Shown here: positions 1 to 10,606 of the stretch, one piece after another | How positions within the stretch are numbered: the stretch's first letter is position 1 | Layout: every line of letters starts with the position of its first letter | Origin: Certhia americana | Lineage: Eukaryota > Chordata > Aves > Passeriformes > Certhiidae | Direction: 5' to 3' | Assembly: GCA_018697195.1 (NCBI GenBank) | Contig: JAGMWU010000043.1 | Span: 327,565 to 391,564 of the forward strand | DNA: 64,000 bases | Program-made: the position numbers and the translations under genes | Notes under the pieces: generated by a model | Told to the model about the DNA's origin: nothing | The model's input: only the letters and a program-made list of their open reading frames with translations | Databases searched by the model: none

Positions 1-62
1 CCGCCTCGGAGCCCGCGCCCGGCGCAACGGAAGCAGCACAGCGGAGGCGGGTCCCAACTCCA

Positions 63-68
63 TTTATT
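63..68 (-). terminator. NGRN: AATAAA polyadenylation signal overlapping the NGRN stop codon
   Basis: Reading the minus strand, the last codons are CAA TAA, and with the next base they form AATAAA at 68-63. The stop TAA (66-64) is therefore part of the hexamer. If used, cleavage would leave a 3' UTR of only a few tens of bases, ending close to or inside the first 60 bases of the window. Use of the signal is inferred. Confidence 0.55.
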
Positions 69-707
69 GCGCGCCGGTCCCGGGCCCGGCCCAGCCCCGC
101 GGCAGCCGGTACAACAGCGTCCCGTCGGGGGCGCGCACCTCGCGGCCGTTCCCCGCTCCCCGTGCCGGTGGCGGTGCCGTGGCAGCGGCGCTCAGTGCCC
201 GCTGGTCCTGCCGCAGGCGGCGGCGCGGTGCGGGGCAGCCGCGGCTCCGCAGCACCCGCCGCACCACGTCGGTGCTGACGCCAAACCCCTGGGCCAGGCG
301 CTCCAGCGGCCACTCCTCGGGCAGCTCCTGCCGCAGGAACCTGCGGGCACGGGCACGGTCACCGGGGCTGTCACGGGGCGGCGGGGCCCTCCCGGTCCCG
401 TGCTCACCGCAGCTGCTCCATCGCCTGCCAGGTCAGGGCGCGCTCGGGGGCTCCGCGCCCCCCGCCCAGCTCCCGCCGCAGCCGCTGCATCCGCGCCGCC
501 GCCCGCCGCCGCCGCGCCCTGCGGGGAACACGCGTGAGCGCCCGGCCCGGCCCGGCCCGGCCACGGCCCGACCGCTCCGTACCTCTCCGCCTCTTCCAGC
601 GCCGGCTCCGGCGGCTCCGGGCCCCCGGGCCAGGCCGCCGCCGCCCGCCGCGGGGCCCAGGCGAAGAGCGGGACCGCCCTCAGCCCGCGCTGGAGCAGCA
701 CCGCCAT
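64..707 (-). CDS. NGRN: Neugrin (short avian form), complete, 3 exons
   Basis: Neugrin is a mitochondrial and nuclear protein; in mammals it acts in mitochondrial 16S rRNA and ribosome maintenance and is linked to neurite outgrowth. Exons on the minus strand are 707-583, 518-408 and 340-64, all with GT-AG junctions, giving 170 residues in one frame. Exon 2 encodes a basic helix followed by ALTWQAMEQLR, matching the human LTWEAMEQIR segment. Exon 3 encodes FLRQELPEEWPLERLAQGF, then VSTDVVRRVLRSR and LRQDQ, the neugrin core (human VSTDVIRRVLKSK and LKQDQ). It ends GREV...GTLLYRLP, like human GREFFDSNGNFLYRI. Residues 1-41 are Arg- and Ala-rich, as expected of a mitochondrial presequence. Human neugrin has about 291 residues; here most of the low-complexity stretch between LKQDQ and GRE is missing, and the N-terminal part is shorter. 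The stop codon lies inside an AATAAA hexamer (68-63). The ATG at 707 is the first in the CpG-rich exon. Confidence 0.9.
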
Positions 708-830
708 GACCGGGAACAGGCCCAGGAACGGGCGGGGCCGGCGGCGGGGAGCGGCCCCGGCGGGGGAAGCGAGGCTCCGACGGGTCCGGACGAGGTGGCC
801 TCCGGAGGGCTTCACTGCGGGCGGCTGTTG
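345..830. promoter_or_regulatory. NGRN: CpG-rich NGRN 5' end and presumed promoter
   Basis: This segment is dense in CG dinucleotides and includes exon 1, exon 2 and the sequence just upstream of the NGRN ATG at 707. CpG density falls sharply beyond about 830. A housekeeping-type CpG-island promoter for the minus-strand gene is inferred from position and composition; I see no TATA box. Confidence 0.5.
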
Positions 831-848
831 GTCAGCGACACGAGTGCA

Positions 849-880
849 GCGGGCAGGGCAGGGCAGGGCAGGGCAGGGCA
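849..880. repeat. (GGGCA)n microsatellite
   Basis: A pentanucleotide GGCAG/GGGCA run of about six copies lies in the NGRN-TTLL13 spacer. The rest of the spacer (about 880-1333) holds no recognisable exon or RNA gene. It is mildly repetitive around 1100-1200, with recurring TGGCA(C/T)GG words. Confidence 0.7.
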
Positions 881-1333
881 CGCACAGGGGCACAAGCACC
901 AGCCTCCGGTCCAGGCAGAGGTGAAACTAGCCGGGGCGGGTGGCTGGAGCCATGCTGGGACCAGGCTCGGGTCAGGGGATCTTAGCAGCTGACCCCAGAG
1001 TTGATGGAGACAGCCAGCCTATCCAGCAAGTCCTGGTTCTCATGCAAGCACACGTGGGAGGATGGCTGAGCCCTTGGCCATGTTACCTGTGGTTTTCATG
1101 CTGTGAATGTGTCAGGCACTGGCACGGGGCAAGGGGCTGGCATGGTGTGACATACTGGCATGGCAAGGCTCTGCCATGGTGTGAGCCGTGTGTGTGCTGC
1201 ATGTGAACGGCAGTGGCGATGGGAAGCTCCACAGCACAGCTGAAGATGCCATCACCTGTGGCCTGCCCTGGGCTGGCTGGGGAAGCTGGGGGACAGCTGC
1301 CTCCATCGGAGGATGACAGGCTACCAGTATCAC

Positions 1334-4300
1334 CTAGAACAGCACAGATAGACGTGGGGCTGTGCAGAGCCAGCAGCTTTGCAGGTCAGCAGCCCCCACT
1401 GCCCTTCCCAGTGGGGCTTGGTCCTGGCAGCCCCTCCTCTGCCCCTGCTGCCCTGGTGCTAGGGGTGTGAAGTGGATGAAGCCAAGCAGGGCTGGGTGAG
1501 AGCATGGGCAGGGAGCAGTGTGGTGGGAGGGAGGCCTGGGAGGAGACTGGGGGCTGTGCCGTGTCACCATGTCCCTTCTGATCCCCAGCAGCTAATGCAC
1601 CCCTTTGATTTTCCTGGCTTCTTGTACTCTCCCCCTGCCTGCAGATCAACCCTTGATCTGGGAAACCACCCATGGTTCTTCCCTGGGATGCTCCAAGCTC
1701 AGACTTGAGAGAGACTTCCAGTGATTACCAGTGCCCCAAGGAGAGCACGGCGACCCTTTTGCAGTGTCCCAGCATCCCTGAGAGCTCCATCCCATTCCTC
1801 CCACCCTGGCAAGGGCAGGAACATCCACAGGAAGGTGATGTGTACTTACAGCCTTCAGCCTGGGTTCCAGGCCCAGGGAGCTGCTGGTCTCTCGGCTGCA
1901 GCCCCTTGGCAGAGGGCTGGGTGACTGCTGCCCGGGCTGGCAGCCAGCTCAGTGCCCGGGGGACCTCGTACCGCACGTGGTATGGCACACTCCGGCCTCG
2001 AATGCAGAGGGTCTTTGTGTTGTTGGGCTCTGGGCCTGGGATGTGCTGTGGCAGGGCCTGGGCTCTGGTGCTGTGGATGACCCTGTGCCTCAAGGGCTGA
2101 GCTGGGTCTCCCAGGAACGAGATAAGCATCATTAAATCGCGGGTTTTGTGGTTCCCGAGGACATCCCAGGGAAACTGCAGCTGGAAGGAGGGAAGGAAAA
2201 TGGCCATGGCTTACTTTTGTAGGCCTTGTCAGGAGATGGGAAGGAAAAGTCTTCTCTAGTCATGCCTAGGTGCTCACTAAAGCATCATCCCACACTTTAT
2301 CCCCAGGTATACCCCCACCACCATCCCAGACTCACATCATCCTGACAGCACAGCAGCTGATCCACCTGCAGCAGACCCCCATCCTGCCCCACCAGAGATT
2401 TTCAGTGCCCAATTCACTTCTCACCATCCTTCTATCTCAGCTGTGTGGGGTGGCTCTGGGCAGTGCCATTATTACCTGTCTCTGGAGGGCGCAGGGTCCC
2501 TGGGTGTCAGCTGAGGGGAGCAGCCGGGAAAGCTGGTCAGTGATGCCCAGGTCTCGGATCAGCTTCTCACGCTGCAGCAGGGCATCCACTCTCCTCCTCT
2601 CTTCATGTTCCACAATGTCCTGGGGCTGCATGGAGTTGTACTGCACACGCTGCACCTCGGCAGAGAAACACCTGAGCTCTAGCAAAGCTGAAGCTGGGAT
2701 AATGCACAGGTGGGACAAAGCCATGAGCTGCTCCAACCCTGGGGACAGTTACAGTCTCAGGGTGGGACAGAGATCCCAGCGAGAGCCAAAGTGGAAAGGC
2801 AAAACACTGGTCCTTGCAAGTACTGCCAACACAAGTTGCTGACTCTTAACTTTATGCAGGGAGTCAAAGCTGGAATTTCTGCTCCATGGGTGCCCCAAGG
2901 GCTCAGCATGGTTCCCAGAGCCACGTCACTGACTTGGAGAGCCCATGGACAATGCTGACACTGAGGTACCTTTCTATCCCACGACTTGGTGCTTCTCTGG
3001 CTGAGATGCATTGTACGAGCTGTGCTTTTATTCTGCAGTCTGTCTATTTTCTTCTTCCTGGTGGCAGCGTCCAGCTTTTCATTTTTCATGCGAATCTCCT
3101 CCAGCTGCTGCCTGCCACAGAACAGTGGAATCACTCAGTGGCTCAGAGCCACAATAGCAAAAGGCTGTGGGGCAAACTTCAACCTGAGGACATTCACTGC
3201 AGGTGAAAGTTCTGTATGAATAGCCCATAATAAAAGTGTGCCAAGAGATGGGACAGGGATCCTTGTAAAGAGACTTTTAAAAAGAGGAATGCCCTTGGAT
3301 TAGGCTGTGCTTGCCAAAAGGGAGGGGGACATTTGGGAAATGATATCCCCAGGGTCCAAAAGTCAATGGAGTACTGCCCTTGTCTCTCTGGAGTCCATCT
3401 GAAAGGAGCCACTTTGCTGTGGTGCCACAGCACATGCAGGCTCCTTCCTTTCCCCTCCCACTCTCCCTGCTTTTTTACACCTGCCAAACAGCAGAGTTGC
3501 TCCCCAGGAAGGATCAGGAGCAAGTGGTCTCCATACCACCTGTGAGAAGTGGGGTTCCACAGGAGCAGCATACCTGGCATACTCTTCTCGTGCCTTGGAT
3601 GCTACGGTTTCCTGGAAGAGGGACCTGCCCTGCTGGAAGAATGGCTCATACTTCTCTGTCCCAGGTGCTGGATAGATTCGTCGGAACCCCCCCAGGTGCT
3701 CATTCTCGTAGGTTTCAGCTTGTGCCAGCCAGGCAGCCTGGCTGCTCTCCTGCTCCCTGCGCCTGCAGCAGGAGGGAGGACAGGGAACTGTGGAGGGAGG
3801 CTCTGGGACAGGCAGAGCACAGGGCTGACCTGTGCTCAGCATGTGCCAGGATTATCCCAGGACTCCTGATGGAAACAGGAGCTGGAGAGAGCCATGGCCT
3901 TCCTGCATGGCAGCAGTGAAAGGACATGCAGACAGAGGAAGGGGAAACCCTCAGCCCTGGAGAGGACCCCTGCCCTGGAGAAGGGACCATGCCCAGGCTA
4001 CCCCCAGTTCCTGAGGCAGGGCTGTGGTTCCTCATGTGAGCACCACTGCCCATCCCCAGCAAAAGAGATGGCAAGCAGGTGTAGCTTGGGGAGAGCTCTG
4101 TCAGGGCCCAGAGCACAAAGTGTCACAGATCCCCTGGCAGCCAGAGAGGAGCTCTGGCTCCTCCTTGCAGGATGCAGATGGCTTGGGAGAGCCCAGAGGC
4201 TGCACAGTGCCATGGGCTCTGGGAGCTTCCAGCAGCCAGCCCTGGTGTTATCCTGCTCTGTCATGCCCTGTCTCTGCTCACTGGGGAACAGCTGTACCTG

Positions 4301-7300
4301 GACTCACGGACAGCCTGGTTGGCCTGAAGGAGCCGTTCCTTTACCCGCCGCTTGTCTTCCTCCAGCACCTTCTTTCTGTCACAGGCATGCACGTTGATCA
4401 GGTTGAAGGTGTCACACAGCAGGGCATCCTTCACCTCACGGTCTAGCTGAGAATCCGTGTTGAAGCTGGGAGAGTGGTTCACCTGCCAAGACAAGCAGGT
4501 AACCTAACCTGGCACCCCAGCTCCCAGCCCGTGGCCCCAGCCATGCCCCACACTGCCCATGGATGCTCTTCTCTGTGTCAGAGACAGGAAGGAGGAAGCC
4601 ACACACAGCACCCTCTCCTGCAGTGTGTTGCCCAATTGTACCACAGGTCACTTGGATCCTACCCCATAGGGTGCAGCTGTTACAAATACAGGGTGCTCAC
4701 AGGACAAGGGGGATGAAGGCTTGGGAAACTCCCTGTTGTTAGATGGTGTGCAGGAAATGGGTTCTCTTGGATCCTGCTCACAGCCTGGCTAATGCTGTGA
4801 GCAAGGTGGGCCTTTTGAGTCAAACAAGCCCTGTTCATCCCAACCCCCCTGTCCTAGTCCCCAGCTCTGAGCTCTCCACTCCTTCCTCACCTCCAGCAGC
4901 CATGGCTTCAGCCTTCTATCCAGCAAAATGTCAAAGCCCAGGATTTCAAAGCAGGCGCAGCCAGTAGTGTGGTTGGAGAAGAAGCTCTGGTAATGGTGTT
5001 TCAGCACAGGGTGAGCTGAAATCAGTGTCTTTATAACAATGTCATCAATATCTGCCCAGAGCTTTGATGTGTCATAGCTGTGCTCTGCCATCCAGGCATT
5101 CAGGGTGGACAGTTTCCTGTGTAGGGAACAGGAGGTGGTAAGGGCTCAGCTGTGCCACCCCAGGAAAGGGTGCTGAGGTAAACCAGTGTCCCCAGGCAGT
5201 GCAGACATGCCAGTACCTCTTGCTGCCCACCGTGTCATCCTTGACAAAGTTCTCATTGCGTTTGTTGATTGCATAATTGGTCAGGTGCATGCAGATGTCA
5301 CCCTGGCAGGGAACCACAAGAGACATTTGTTCACTCTGAACCACTGAGCAACGTCAGGAACGGCCCCATCAGATACCCCCATGTTCTCTTCTGCCTGAAG
5401 CATGGGCTGAGTAGAAATGGTGTGGAATTGAGCACGCATATCAGGGTCAGAAGCAGAACATGCTGCCCAGAGACATCGGGGGAGCTTCATTCTGCAGGTT
5501 TTTGAAACTTGATAGGGCGAGACCCCCAGAAACCAGATAAGAATTTATTGTTGACCAAGTTTTGAGCATGAGGTTGAAGACCTTTTGAGGTTCCATCCAA
5601 GCAAACAACTCCATGATTCTGTGGAAATGCCAGTAAACAGCCCAAATGTAGGGCCTTGGGCTAGATCTACTATCCCTCCTGAAATACCTCCTGAAAGGAG
5701 GAGGAAGAGGTATAGAAGAACAGGAAAGCATCAAGCAGGGACTCCTGCAACCCCCAACACCTGCCTTTTTAAGGCCTGGAATGCTGCCAGGACAAATTAA
5801 AGACTGGCACCTACAAATACTATATAAGTTTTTTTGAAACTTCTTTTTTACCAGGTTTCTCGTGCTGTGATCGATGTACCTCATGGTGGCAAACCGGGCC
5901 AGGCCCTCCTTGTATAGAAAAATCCTCAGTGGGTCACAGGATGTGACCAGCACGTAGATGCGCATGTCAAACTTGAAGCCATCGATGAGGAAGGGCTGTG
6001 AGGAAAGAGGCAGGAGCAAGGGTGAGGTGAGGAACTGCTCCATCTGCCTGTGCTGCTCAGCAGAGGGGCAAGCTTTGTCTGTGTCCCCAGTGTGCCCCAG
6101 CCACACCAACACCTCCAGCAGACCTGAGGACACCTGGGGAGCAGGGGGGATGCTGGCAGAGCAGGGAGGCTGGAATCCTACCCCGATGTTCCAGGACTGC
6201 CCCAGTACCTCAGAGATGTACAGCTGACAGATCATGCGCTCCCCGTGCTTGATCTCCTCTGGGTGGTGGGTTATGAAGATTCCTCTTCCCTGGCAGCTGT
6301 TGTCGGGTTTACAGATGAATGTTCTTGTTTTCTTCATGGATCTGTAGGCATTGAAATCTCCATAGCTGTGCAAGGAAGGGGTGACTATCACCAGCTGCAG
6401 AAAACACCCCTCTAAACCCTCTCCTAACAGCTGGGTACTGAAACCATGGCACTGCAGGCCAGCACACATTGAATTTCTGCAGGGGATGAATCAACCCCCC
6501 ATTCCTAACCTACAGGAGTCACAGATTGGTCCCTGCGTGACCTGACCCAACTCTCTGCATCCCACCTTTTCCCTGCACGCATCTCCACTGGGAGATCTGT
6601 ACTGGGAGGTCTGTGGAAGAGGTCAGCACGGTGCGTGCCAAAGCAAGTGAAGGTTTGGGCTCTGGTGCCCCGAAAGAGCAGGCGAGCAGCCTCCCCCTCC
6701 CGGTGTCACCCTGTCCCCGTGTCACCCCGTCCCCGCGGCGCTGTCCTGCGCCACTCACTCGGCTGGCAGGCACCAGGTGCGGGGGAAGATGTTGTACTCC
6801 TTGGGGAAGAGCCGCAGCATGCGGTTCAGGTTGCGAGCCAGCAGGTCCTTGCGGCACAGCTCGATCATGCCTGGGAAGTGGTTGATTTTCTGAAAGGGGG
6901 CAGACAAACGCAGATCAGCAGAGGCTCTGCAGGGATGGATCCTCCTGGTTCCGAGAAGAGCCTGTGCATGGAGGACCAGCAGCGAGAGGGAAGCCAAGCC
7001 CGTGGCTGCCTTGAACACTGCTGGGGGGGTGAGGCTTGCTACAGCTTCACTAGTGATTTATCTGCCTATTCCATCTTAGCCCCGGAGCAGCATAAGAGCC
7101 ATTTATCACTGACAGCTGTTTATTTCACAGCACATCACAGGGCTGGAACGCTCCTGCTCCCACCACAGCTGCTGAATGCTGCTGGTGGCACCAGCCAGGG
7201 ACATGGCACAAGCAAAGGCATCTGACCCTGTGCTCTGGAGCCGAGGCACAGATGGTGCATGGCACTGCTTTGGGTGCTTGTTTCACTCTGCCACATGCTG

Positions 7301-9125
7301 TTCCACAGACAGCCTTTTGTCACCCTCCTTCCTGAGCAATTCCTGCTGGGCAGCTGTTTAGTTTACCTGGAAGCGCTTCATCTCCATGAGGCGCTCCAAA
7401 GTGACCGAGCTGTCTGTCCAGTACACCGTCCACTCCTCGTTTTCTCCTGCTTCCTTCAGCCCGCAGTGCTGCGCCGCCCGCCGCACTGTGCCAAGGCAAG
7501 CAGTGACAGGGACCAGGTAGGAGAGCCATGTACAGGGACTGAGAAACCCCCAAAATAACCGGGGATGGAATGTGAAACAAATCTCTACCTGAGGAGCCGC
7601 ATACAGGGGCTGACACCCCTCCACACAATAACAAGGGGTGGAGTATGCAGCTCTCCGGGCTGCAGTTCCCCTCTCAGAGGTACAAAGTACTGGCATGACC
7701 TCTTGGAAAGTGTCAGGAACACCAGTTTTATCTGGCCAACCCCACAAGTCTCTGGCTGCAAGTGTTCTGGGAGTTTTTAAGCCTCTAATTCCACCTGTCT
7801 TGAGGTACCAGGGCCCCTCACCAGCAGGGTTCAACTTCCCATGGGTCTTACACCTCACAGGCAGATAGAAGTCTTGTGAAGGTGTGAATTTAATCTCAAA
7901 TCAAACCAAAGGTCTTTCAGCAGCAGAACACAGCTCAGTGAGAAAAGGTCTCTGCTGGGATGGTTCATGCTAGTGCAAAGTTTGAATTTGGCAGGGCTGT
8001 GGAGGTGATAGGAATTCATGCACACCAGGATTCCTTAGCAAAGTAGATTAATAACACCCCTCAAGGGCCAGGAGCTTGTTCTTTCAAGATCCAGCTTGTG
8101 GAAGAAAAGAGGGAGCGGAGAGTGGACCAGCTCCCTAGAGCCACCAGGAACGAACAGCACAGGGAGAGAGGTTCCAGGTACAGATCCTGCCTGCTCACCA
8201 CCAACTTTATCTTAAACAGTTGACAAGCCTCAGGTCCTCTCTCCAAGCCCAGGTAGTCCCTTGCACTGTACCTGATGGAACCTTTCTGGTCCCTTTTAGC
8301 AGACAGCTGGCAAATGCCAAGTGTGGGGGGATCTTGAGGGCTCAGGCTGCTGTTGCAGATTTTAAATCGGGAGAAATGCCAATCCAAAGTGTGACTCTCC
8401 ACTGAGACAGGGGCCCTGTGCCAGTCATTGATTGGCACCAGTAAATAAACCAGTGGGAATTGGGTGCTAGCAGCACTCCTGGCTGGGCAGGCACCTGGAG
8501 AGCCTGCGGGTGTGGGCTGCAAGCCTGCAGGGACCCCCCTCCTCTGACTTACCACTCTCGTACTTGCAGCCGCTCAGGTTGATGGAGGGGACACTGGAAT
8601 AGAGAGGAGATGACAGCAGCTCAGCGAGGCACCGGGCAGAGTGGGGACACAGCCCCGATCCCCCATACACACCCAGAGCACAGCGGGCAGGCTGACCAAG
8701 CCAGCCCCGGCTCCGGACAGCCCTGGGCAGGCTGGTCCTGGGCACGGAGCCGTGCCCGGCTGTGTCACGCAGGGGATCGTTGGGGCAATTCCAGGGGAAC
8801 GCTATTTATTTTGGGACAGCGGGACCCCAAACAGGCTCCCGGGAACTGGGGAGCACCGGGCACCGGCTGGCCACTGTCCCACGGGGAGCAGCGGGGCCGG
8901 GGCAGGGTCGGGACCGGGACCGAGCGCGAGTGAGGCAGCGGGAGGCGCCTCCGGGAGTGGCTGGATGGGCTCCAGCCGGACCCTGTGGCCCAGCACTCGC
9001 CTGCGCTTCCTCCGCGCCTCGGGTACGGCGGGGGCAGCGGCGACAGCCGCCTCCTCGCCCAGAGGGGCTCCCGGGGATGGGCCCGGGCCCACGTTCCCCT
9101 CGCCGCTGCCACCCGCCGCCGCCAT
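1334..9125 (-). CDS. TTLL13: Tubulin polyglutamylase TTLL13, 13 supported exons plus one tentative
   Basis: An ATP-grasp ligase of the tubulin tyrosine ligase-like family, which adds glutamate side chains to tubulin tails in axonemes and other stable microtubules. Exons (minus): 9125-9001, 8593-8553, 7485-7367, 6889-6759, 6365-6209, 5995-5852, 5302-5217, 5116-4891, 4482-4298, 3762-3574, 3111-2970, 2655-2476, 2180-1850 and, tentatively, 1458-1334. The sum is 2181 bp, or 726 residues with no frame break; human TTLL13 has about 815. Diagnostic motifs: [54 protein letters not shown] (nucleotide-binding), [30 protein letters not shown], and KPWLLEV/NHSPSF at the active site. The C-terminal half carries RQQLEEIR and [19 protein letters not shown], as in TTLL13 and TTLL6. 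The NGRN-GDPGP1 neighbourhood favours TTLL13. Intron 1 needs a GC donor (9000-8999). An in-frame ATG at 9170 is an alternative start with a weaker context. The last exon is weakly supported. Confidence 0.9.
5455..5630 (+). mobile_element. Degraded CR1 LINE 3'-end fragment in TTLL13 intron 6
   Basis: The segment ends with a run resembling the CR1 3' terminus: a GGTTCCATCCAA block followed by CATGATTCTGTG, close to the CR1 end pattern of 'ccttccaacc' plus ATTCTATG-type octamers. The intron (5303-5851) holds nothing else recognisable. Divergence is high, so subfamily cannot be given. Confidence 0.45.
8805..8810 (-). terminator. GDPGP1: Candidate AATAAA for GDPGP1, inside TTLL13 intron 1
   Basis: AATAAA read on the minus strand (TTTATT on plus) is the first such hexamer I find downstream of the GDPGP1 stop at 9408. 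It would give GDPGP1 a 3' UTR of about 600 bases running across TTLL13 exon 1. Use is inferred. Confidence 0.35.
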
Positions 9126-9279
9126 CGCACCGCTCCCGGGCCCGCCGCGTTCCCATGGCGACCGCACCATAGAGACGCGCGCACTGCGGGCAGAGCGGCC
9201 CCAGGCGGTCACGGGACAGTCACTTCCGCATCCTCCACCCGCAGCGGCCCCTGCCGGTCCCGGTGCCGCCAGCTCTGCC

Positions 9280-9427
9280 CGTGCCATCGGTTCAGTGCTC
9301 CAGCAGCCGTGCCATCGGTTCAGCTCTGCGGCCGCTGCCCGTGCCATCGGTTCAGTGCTCCAGCAGCCGTGCCATCGGTTCAGCGCTCCAGCAGCCGTGC
9401 CATCGGTTCAGTGCTCCAGCAGCCGTG
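9280..9427. repeat. 28-bp minisatellite, about 6 units, at the 3' end of GDPGP1
   Basis: The unit contains GTGCCATCGGTTCAG and CTCCAGCAGCC and recurs about six times; one unit is altered (CTCTGCGGCCGCTGC). The GDPGP1 stop codon (9410-9408) lies in the unit nearest the gene, so the array looks seeded from the last codons (ARLLEH-stop) and extended into the 3' UTR. Confidence 0.85.
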
Positions 9428-10475
9428 CCAGCTCCCCGCCCAGCTGCAGCAGTTCGCGCTCGGGCAGCAGGTGCTGGCGGATAGCGCTCAGGGCCTGCAC
9501 CTCGGTGATGTCCCGGTAGAGCGGCTCGGCGGGCAGCGGGAGCAGCCCTGCCAGCTCGCACAGCGCCACGGCGAAGGGCTCACCCGCCTTGGGGCCGAAG
9601 AGCGGCCGGCGCGCCCACAGCAGCACCCGCAGCCCGCGGCCGCCTCCAGCCCCGGGCCCCGCCGGCGGGTCTCCCCGCGTGGCCAGCACGTTGTAGGCCA
9701 GCCCGGTACCGCCCAGGTGCTCCGCCGCTCGGCACACGGCCCGCGACACCGGCTCCAGCTCCGCGGGGCCGGGGGCGAAGAACAGGAAGGCGGGGGCCGG
9801 TCCGGCACGGAGCAGCCCCAGGCGCGGCCCCAGCGGCTCGGCCGGCGCCTCCTCCAGCGGCAGCGGGTGGTCCAGGTAGAGCCCGTGCAGATGCAGGTGG
9901 TTCACCGAGGCGCCGCCGCCCAGCCCGTTGAAGCCCACGCGGAACCCGGGGTGTCCGCTGAGCAGCGCCGCCTCCAGCGCCCCGTGCAGCGCCGGGGCCG
10001 TCAGCACCTGCGGCAGCCGCCGCGCCGGGGCCGGCAGCAGCAGGACGTGTCCCCGCTCCAGCGGGCTGGCGTTGATGGCCACCAGCAGCGGGTCGGGTGG
10101 CGTTCCCGGCCCGCCGGTGCGGCGCAGGCGGAGGAGCAGCTCGGCGGGGCGCAGCCGGGTGAAGTTGAAGGCGCCGGGGTCGAAGGGATCGCGGAGGCTG
10201 CGGACGGGCTGCGGCGGGCGGCGCTCCGCGCTGCGCTGCTCGTTCAGCTGCGCCACGAGGCGCACGGGGCCGGGCAGGATGCGGGTGGGCAGCGGTCCCA
10301 GCCGGTACCGGAACAGTCCCCGCTCCATACGGTCGCTCCAGCCCGCCAGCAGCGCATGGTCGAACCGGGAGGGCGCGGAGTTCGGGTCTCCCCAGCCGGC
10401 TGCCTGCAGCACGAAGTCCTCCTCGCCGTACACGAACTCCTCGGGGTTCGGCTCGCCCGGCTCCCCTCCCGCCAT
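9408..10475 (-). CDS. GDPGP1: GDP-D-glucose phosphorylase 1, single-exon CDS
   Basis: Cytosolic enzyme of the GDP-hexose phosphorylase group, related to plant VTC2. It phosphorolyses GDP-D-glucose to GDP and glucose-1-phosphate, removing a mis-made nucleotide sugar. The intronless 355-residue frame (human about 385) carries FVYGEED near 14-20, GLFRYRL at 53-59, RRPPQ at 85-89, FNFTRLRP at 103-110 and INASPLERGHVLLLP at 134-148. HPGFRVGFN is near 175-183, and the HIT-like catalytic motif NHLHLHG lies at 192-198, whose central histidine is the family nucleophile. ALCELAG is close to the C terminus. The start is the first ATG after the bidirectional promoter, with G at -3; it begins MAGGEPGEP. 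The open frame continues upstream to 10892 without an ATG before the CIB1 exon, and I treat that as chance in GC-rich DNA. The last codons and stop fall within a 28-bp minisatellite. Confidence 0.96.
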   Translation of the reverse strand: MAGGEPGEPNPEEFVYGEEDFVLQAAGWGDPNSAPSRFDHALLAGWSDRMERGLFRYRLGPLPTRILPGPVRLVAQLNEQRSAERRPPQPVRSLRDPFDPGAFNFTRLRPAELLLRLRRTGGPGTPPDPLLVAINASPLERGHVLLLPAPARRLPQVLTAPALHGALEAALLSGHPGFRVGFNGLGGGASVNHLHLHGLYLDHPLPLEEAPAEPLGPRLGLLRAGPAPAFLFFAPGPAELEPVSRAVCRAAEHLGGTGLAYNVLATRGDPPAGPGAGGGRGLRVLLWARRPLFGPKAGEPFAVALCELAGLLPLPAEPLYRDITEVQALSAIRQHLLPERELLQLGGELARLLEH

Positions 10476-10606
10476 CGCCGTCACCTCCGCGATTGGCGGC
10501 GCCGGCAGTCCGCCGTGCCCGGCGGGCGGGGCTGGCCGTACGTGTGCGTGTGTTCGCCCCGCCCGGTGCGGGCGGCGAGTACCGGAGTGCGGAGGAAAGC
10601 GGCGAC
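10476..10606. promoter_or_regulatory. Bidirectional GDPGP1/CIB1 promoter interval
   Basis: Only 131 bp separate the GDPGP1 ATG (minus, 10475) from the CIB1 ATG (plus, 10607). The interval is part of a CpG island extending roughly 8850-11200, lacks a TATA box, and must contain both core promoters and both 5' UTRs unless upstream exons exist inside the opposing genes. The same head-to-head order holds in human. Confidence 0.75.
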
